Of a stretch of DNA of 10,215 nt, positions 6,791 through 10,215 are shown one piece after another; the first letter of the stretch is position 1, and every line of letters begins with the position of its first letter. Origin of the DNA: an uncultured Allobaculum sp. (GTDB lineage: Bacteria; Bacillota_I; Bacilli_A; Erysipelotrichales; Erysipelotrichaceae). The translations under genes were made by a program, and so were the position numbers. Location of the stretch: positions 1 to 10,215 of the forward strand of contig CAOKFJ010000045.1 in NCBI GenBank assembly GCA_948467695.1. The letters are read 5' to 3'. The notes beneath the pieces are model-generated. The model did not search any database. It saw only the letters and a list, made by a program, of their open reading frames with translations, and was not told where the DNA came from.

Positions 6791-7076
6791 GGAAGAAGGT
6801 ACGCCGGAATACGCGGTAGTTCATGCGATTCTCGATACCCGGGAAAAACTGCAGATTACCCAAACCGAGCTTGCCCGAAGAACCGGCATCGATCAGGGCG
6901 ATATCTCCAAACTCGAACGGGGAACACGAAATCCCTCTCTGAAACTTCTCAAGCGACTGGCCAACGGCCTGGGCATGGAGCTGAAGATCGATTTTGTACC
7001 CCTGGAAAACAGCGAACTCGCCAAGAGAGCGTCTCTTGACGAAGAAAACGAAGAAAGCAGAGGCAGACTCAACTAG
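6756..7076 (+). CDS. HigA-like antitoxin, XRE-family helix-turn-helix protein
   Basis: This 106-residue DNA-binding protein has an HTH at about residues 35-56 (QTELARRTGIDQGDISKLE). The following NPSLKLLKRLANGLGMELKIDFVP (residues 59-82) is a pattern typical of antitoxins paired with RelE/HigB Gp49 toxins. Such antitoxins bind and block the toxin and repress their own operon. The upstream partner appears broken, which would make this an orphan antitoxin or a retained repressor. The start at 6756 is weakly supported, with only AGAAG at 6740-6744. The stretch before EYAVV (residue 19) is shorter than I expect for this family. The C-terminal tail (DEENEE at 95-100) is acidic, and its last codons form part of the terminator stem. 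The HTH call is firm; the antitoxin role is by family and context. Confidence 0.82.
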   Translation: MALSKRGAKLDLEEGTPEYAVVHAILDTREKLQITQTELARRTGIDQGDISKLERGTRNPSLKLLKRLANGLGMELKIDFVPLENSELAKRASLDEENEESRGRLN

Positions 7077-7097
7077 CCTCTGCTTTCTTCGTTTTTT
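7045..7097 (+). terminator. Rho-independent terminator overlapping the antitoxin coding end
   Basis: A 20-bp perfect stem, counting four terminal A-T pairs, joins 7045-7064 (AAAACGAAGAAAGCAGAGGC) to 7076-7095 around an 11-nt loop. Further T residues run to 7097. The stop codon TAG (7074-7076) sits at the loop edge, so the last ten codons of the antitoxin gene also form the stem. Confidence 0.93.
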
Positions 7098-7171
7098 GCA
7101 TTCCTTTTTCAAATTCCTCCCGCTTCGTGCCTGTCTGGAATTTTGGCTGCTTCGTGCCCGGTCAGAGGCTT

Positions 7172-7200
7172 TTGACAGTGCACGCAAAAAAGGACAGAAT
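7172..7200 (+). promoter_or_regulatory. Promoter of the mnmA-recD2 operon
   Basis: A consensus TTGACA (7172-7177) stands 17 nt before CAGAAT (7195-7200), which matches 4/6 of the -10 consensus. The predicted leader is about 140 nt. The 10-bp direct repeat GCTTCGTGCC occurs just upstream, at 7122-7131 and 7149-7158. Confidence 0.5.
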
Positions 7201-7236
7201 AAAGAGAATATGGACAAAACAGCCTGTCTTGTATAC

Positions 7237-7299
7237 GATGATCCGTCCTGCCTGTCAGCGAAGAATCTGTTTCGCACTTCATGGCGCGGATCATCTTTT
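7237..7299 (+). promoter_or_regulatory. Possible leader structure or weak attenuator before mnmA
   Basis: GATGATCCG (7237-7245) is perfectly complementary to CGGATCATC (7287-7295), which is followed by TTTT. Inside, GCGAA (7258-7262) pairs with TTCGC (7271-7275). The large inner part and short T tract make it weaker than the other terminators here. I do not recognise a known riboswitch or T-box. Confidence 0.3.
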
Positions 7300-7346
7300 G
7301 AACAGGAAATATATACTGCATGACTATGGCGAAAGGAGACTTCAAC

Positions 7347-8621
7347 ATGAAAGTACTGGTCGGACTGAGCGGAGGCGTGGACAGCGCCATTGCCGCCTAT
7401 CTTCTCAAGGAGCAGGGATATGACGTAACCTGCTGCTTTATGCGCAACTGGGATTCGTTTCTGAACAACGATATTAATGGAAATCCGGATCTTCTCAATA
7501 CAGTGTGCCCGCAGGAGCAGGACTATCACGATGCGCAGGCGGTTGCCGAAAAGCTCGGGCTCAAACTCGAACGCGTTGATTTCGTGCGCGAGTACTGGGA
7601 CAACGTATTCTCTGTTTTTTTGAAGGAATATGAGAAGGGACGCACGCCCAACCCCGACATTTTGTGCAACCAGTACATAAAATTTGATTCGTTCTATCAG
7701 TACGCCATGGGCAACGGCTTCGATAAAATCGCGACGGGTCATTACGCGTCCAATACCGTAAAAGACGGGTTCACGTACCTGAGCAGAGCGGCGGATACAA
7801 ACAAGGACCAGACCTATTTCCTTGCGCAGATTTCCGAAGAACCGCTTTCCCGCACACTTTTCCCGCTTGGCACGCTGACCAAACCGCAGGTTCGCGAACT
7901 TGCCGCAAAACTCGAACTCGATTCCGTTTCGAAAAAGAAGGATTCCACCGGCATCTGCTTTATCGGCGAGCGAAACTTCAGACAGTTCCTGTCGAACTAT
8001 CTGCCCGCAAAGGAAGGCGATATTCTCGATATCGACACCGGACGCATCATCGGACGCCATCAGGGGGTTCTCTACTACACAATCGGGCAGCGCAAAGGTC
8101 TTAACATCACTGCGTTTGTCGGCCCCTGGTTTGTCGCAGCCAAAGATGTGGAAACCAATACGCTCTATTGCGCCAGAACCGATCAGCAGCACTGGCTTGA
8201 TTCCGACTGCGCACGCATCGAGCGCGTCAACTGGCTGGTTCCCGAAGGATATTCGTTCCCGAAAAACTGCACCATCAAATTCCGCTACCGTCAGAAAGAC
8301 ATCCCCATTCAGCTTGAAGTCGATGGCGATGTCGCCATCGTCCGCTATCCGCAGAAAAGCCAGGCGGTTACTCCGGGGCAGGAAGCGGTTTTCTATGATG
8401 GAGACATCTGCCTTGGCGGCGGTGTGATTGAACAGGTGTTCCTGGGCGAGCAGGATGTCTTTGAAGAAATTCGCAAACAGGCGGCGAAAACACGCGCCGA
8501 GCGAATTGAGATCGAAGCCAAAGAAGCGGCTCTCAAAGAACTTCGCGCGAAGAAAAAACATAAAAAGCATTCGCATAAAAACAAAGAGCAGAACAAAGAG
8601 TCCAGTCAGGCGCAGGAATAA
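7347..8621 (+). CDS. mnmA: tRNA-specific 2-thiouridylase MnmA with basic C-terminal extension
   Basis: This cytoplasmic enzyme uses ATP and persulfide sulfur to make 2-thiouridine at position 34 of tRNA-Lys, tRNA-Glu and tRNA-Gln. The protein has 424 residues. The PP-loop SGGVDS is at 8-13, the first catalytic Cys at C107 in NPDILCN, and the second at C204 in STGICFIGERNF. GHYAS (131-135) and DQTYFL (154-159) are further family motifs. The start is 7347, because AAAGGAG at 7332-7338 lies 8 nt before it and the protein begins directly with MKVLVGLSGG. An ATG at 7320 would lie upstream of that site. The insert after MRNWDS, with NNDINGN, resembles Mollicutes/Erysipelotrichia MnmA. The normal fold ends near residue 366 (GGGVIEQVFL). 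A 58-residue tail of Lys, Glu, Ala and His follows. recD2 starts 3 nt after the stop. Confidence 0.96.
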   Translation: MKVLVGLSGGVDSAIAAYLLKEQGYDVTCCFMRNWDSFLNNDINGNPDLLNTVCPQEQDYHDAQAVAEKLGLKLERVDFVREYWDNVFSVFLKEYEKGRTPNPDILCNQYIKFDSFYQYAMGNGFDKIATGHYASNTVKDGFTYLSRAADTNKDQTYFLAQISEEPLSRTLFPLGTLTKPQVRELAAKLELDSVSKKKDSTGICFIGERNFRQFLSNYLPAKEGDILDIDTGRIIGRHQGVLYYTIGQRKGLNITAFVGPWFVAAKDVETNTLYCARTDQQHWLDSDCARIERVNWLVPEGYSFPKNCTIKFRYRQKDIPIQLEVDGDVAIVRYPQKSQAVTPGQEAVFYDGDICLGGGVIEQVFLGEQDVFEEIRKQAAKTRAERIEIEAKEAALKELRAKKKHKKHSHKNKEQNKESSQAQE

Positions 8622-8624
8622 GGT

Positions 8625-10215
8625 ATGAGCAAAACAGATACCCCGAGCGCGCCGCGACAGGACGGAATGCCCGGTGCGATTACCGGCACTGTCTATAAAA
8701 TCATTTTCCGCGCACGAAACAACGGTTATCGCATTGGGGATCTGCTTGAAGAAAACGGCACGCATGTGCGCTTTCTCGGACAGGATCTGGCAGCTCTGCA
8801 CGAGGGGATGCCGGTCATTCTGACCGGTACATGGGTTGATCACCCCACGTACGGAATGGAACTGATGGTCTCTTCGATCGATACACCTGAACCGGACCGC
8901 CTAAGCGCGCTTGTCCGTTTCTTTTCCTCATCGTATTTTCCCGGCATCGGCGAAAAAAGCGCGCAGCGCATCGTGGAAGTGCTTGGCGAGGATGCGATTG
9001 AGAAAATTCTGGAAGAGCCCGAAATTCTCACGTCAAAGTGCAAATTGCGCCCGGCAGCCGCAACCGCGCTTCTTTCAGCGCTTAAAGTGCTGGGAAACAA
9101 GAGAGAAATGCTTCTCCATCTGATGGAATGGAGAGTCCCCGATCATGAGATCTCCATCCTTCTTGCCAATCAGAAAGTCACGCTCGACACGCTCAGGGAA
9201 GACTGCTTTCGGCCGTATTATTCCATCACCTCTTTCTCCTACGATGCTTCGCAGCGTCTTGCAGATGGATTCGATATTCCGCAGGACGATCCTATACGCC
9301 AGAGAGCGGCAATATTCAATACGCTCAAATCGCAGTGCTTTTCGCACGGAAGCACCTACTTGAGCGAAGAAGCGCTCTATTATGCCTGCGGATGCCTTCC
9401 GGGCTTTCGCAAGTCGCTTGAAGAGCTCGCCGACCGGCAGCTTGTGGCAATGGAAAATGGATGCGTGTTTCCGTATACCCTCTGGCAGGAGGAAATCCTG
9501 ATCGCAGCGGTGCTCTACTGCATCGAGCGCGAATGGAAAAAGGAGGGCGTACTCGAACGTCTGGAAATCGATGAAGACAAGCTTTCGGAAACGATCGAAC
9601 GCCTGGAAGCCGAGTTTCATATTCAGTACGACGAGATCCAGATCAATGCCATACGCACCTTCTTCCGCTCGCCGGCGATGATTCTTTCCGGAGGTCCGGG
9701 TACAGGTAAAACGACGATTGTCAAAGCGATTCTGCGCTGTCTGCACGCTCTGATTCCTTCAAGCCGTGTTCAGCTCTGCGCGCCGACCGGGCGCGCCGCC
9801 AAACGCCTTTCGGAGCTGTCGGGCGAGAATGCGAGAACCATTCATTCGCTTCTTGGCTGGGATGCGGAAACGGACCGGTTTTCGAAGGATATGCACAATC
9901 CGATCAACTGTGAATTTCTTATTGTCGACGAGTTTTCCATGGTCGATACGCACCTGTTCTCTTCACTTCTCCAGGCATTGCCCTCAACGTGCCGCATTCT
10001 TCTGATCGGCGATGAGGAGCAGCTCGAAAGCGTCGGTCCCGGCCGCGTCCTTGGCGATCTCATAGCTTCAAGGCGGCTTCCGATCGTGCGTCTTGAACGT
10101 CTGTATCGTCAGAAAGAGGGAAGCGCGATCGCGCAGCTTGCGGATGAAATCCGTCATGAACAGACGCTCACATACGAAAAGCCGGTTTTTCTTTACGAAT
10201 CCGAACAGGACCAGA
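8625..10215 (+). CDS. recD2: RecD2-family ATP-dependent DNA helicase, 5' part (runs off right edge)
   Basis: 530 residues are visible of a superfamily 1 5'-3' helicase usually 740-850 long. RecD2 acts without RecBC in DNA repair and replication-fork maintenance. Residues 17-85 form the N-terminal OB-like domain (GAITGTVYKI). A helix-hairpin-helix region begins at FPGIGEKSA (105-113). Walker A is GGPGTGKTT (356-364) and PTGRAAKRL follows. Walker B is IVDEFSMVD with D435-E436, motif III is GDEEQLESVGPGR starting at 462, and LERLYRQ lies in the motif IV region. I read the frame from 8625 to the window end and found no stop. The start is supported by AGGA at 8614-8617 inside the mnmA end and by 3-nt spacing to the mnmA stop, so translation is probably coupled. 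In Bacillus subtilis the homologue yrrC lies near mnmA (trmU) with yrrB between them; yrrB is absent here. Confidence 0.95.
   Translation, partial: MSKTDTPSAPRQDGMPGAITGTVYKIIFRARNNGYRIGDLLEENGTHVRFLGQDLAALHEGMPVILTGTWVDHPTYGMELMVSSIDTPEPDRLSALVRFFSSSYFPGIGEKSAQRIVEVLGEDAIEKILEEPEILTSKCKLRPAAATALLSALKVLGNKREMLLHLMEWRVPDHEISILLANQKVTLDTLREDCFRPYYSITSFSYDASQRLADGFDIPQDDPIRQRAAIFNTLKSQCFSHGSTYLSEEALYYACGCLPGFRKSLEELADRQLVAMENGCVFPYTLWQEEILIAAVLYCIEREWKKEGVLERLEIDEDKLSETIERLEAEFHIQYDEIQINAIRTFFRSPAMILSGGPGTGKTTIVKAILRCLHALIPSSRVQLCAPTGRAAKRLSELSGENARTIHSLLGWDAETDRFSKDMHNPINCEFLIVDEFSMVDTHLFSSLLQALPSTCRILLIGDEEQLESVGPGRVLGDLIASRRLPIVRLERLYRQKEGSAIAQLADEIRHEQTLTYEKPVFLYESEQDQ

Noticed and set aside
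7320-7346. Upstream ATG codons at 7320 and 7326 as mnmA start
   Set aside because: They lie before or in the AAAGGAG ribosome site and add residues not found at the conserved MnmA N-terminus.
6765-8843. 692-codon open frame on the minus strand
   Set aside because: It lies antisense to the HTH gene, mnmA and the start of recD2, all with clear family motifs. Its translation is rich in Phe, Arg and Cys with no recognisable domain, so it is a codon-bias shadow.
1-10215. CRISPR arrays, insertion sequences or rRNA genes
   Set aside because: No regularly spaced repeats, transposase motifs with terminal inverted repeats, or rRNA sequence were seen on either strand.

Overview
The window reads as a chromosomal segment of a Gram-positive Bacillota bacterium, most likely of the Erysipelotrichaceae or a close relative. 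The evidence is strong purine-rich ribosome binding sites, the adjacent mnmA-recD2 pair seen in Bacillota, a secreted MucBP/FIVAR-decorated glycosidase, and an MnmA insert (residues 35-60) that resembles Mollicutes/Erysipelotrichia versions. Base composition looks near 50% GC, except for a clearly AT-rich stretch at about 5914-6440. The taxonomic call is inference.

Layout. (1) 1-1389: the 3' part of a McrC-like DUF2357/PD-(D/E)XK nuclease gene with a long acidic tail, closed by a strong terminator. Its usual AAA+ McrB-like partner would lie upstream of the window. (2) 1443-1611, minus strand: one tRNA-Leu(CAA) with its own promoter and terminator. Its 3' end faces the nuclease gene, a typical position for an integrated island edge. 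(3) 1875-5261: a monocistronic secreted GH20 beta-hexosaminidase of 1051 residues, with MucBP, FIVAR-like and F5/8C-like modules. It has a recognisable promoter, an inverted repeat over the promoter spacer, and a terminator. (4) 5309-5913: a single Nudix hydrolase of the MutT/MutX type with its own promoter and terminator. (5) 5914-7097: an AT-rich intergenic stretch, then a decayed, frame-broken remnant of a HigB/RelE-type (Gp49 family) toxin, then an intact HigA-like HTH antitoxin. This unit ends in a 20-bp terminator stem that overlaps the antitoxin coding end. (6) 7172-10215: a housekeeping operon of mnmA (tRNA U34 2-thiolation) and recD2 (DNA helicase). The two genes are separated by 3 nt, and recD2 runs off the right edge. 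The leader before mnmA carries a long-range stem and a short ORF.

The conserved genes (tRNA-Leu, Nudix, mnmA-recD2) look like stable backbone. The nuclease, the glycosidase and the toxin-antitoxin relic look like accessory content placed between them. The least obvious signal is the toxin relic at 6442-6790. It has a strong Shine-Dalgarno sequence with no start codon, and family-like motifs spread over three frames in the right order, directly before an antitoxin that is still open. I found no CRISPR array, insertion sequence or rRNA.
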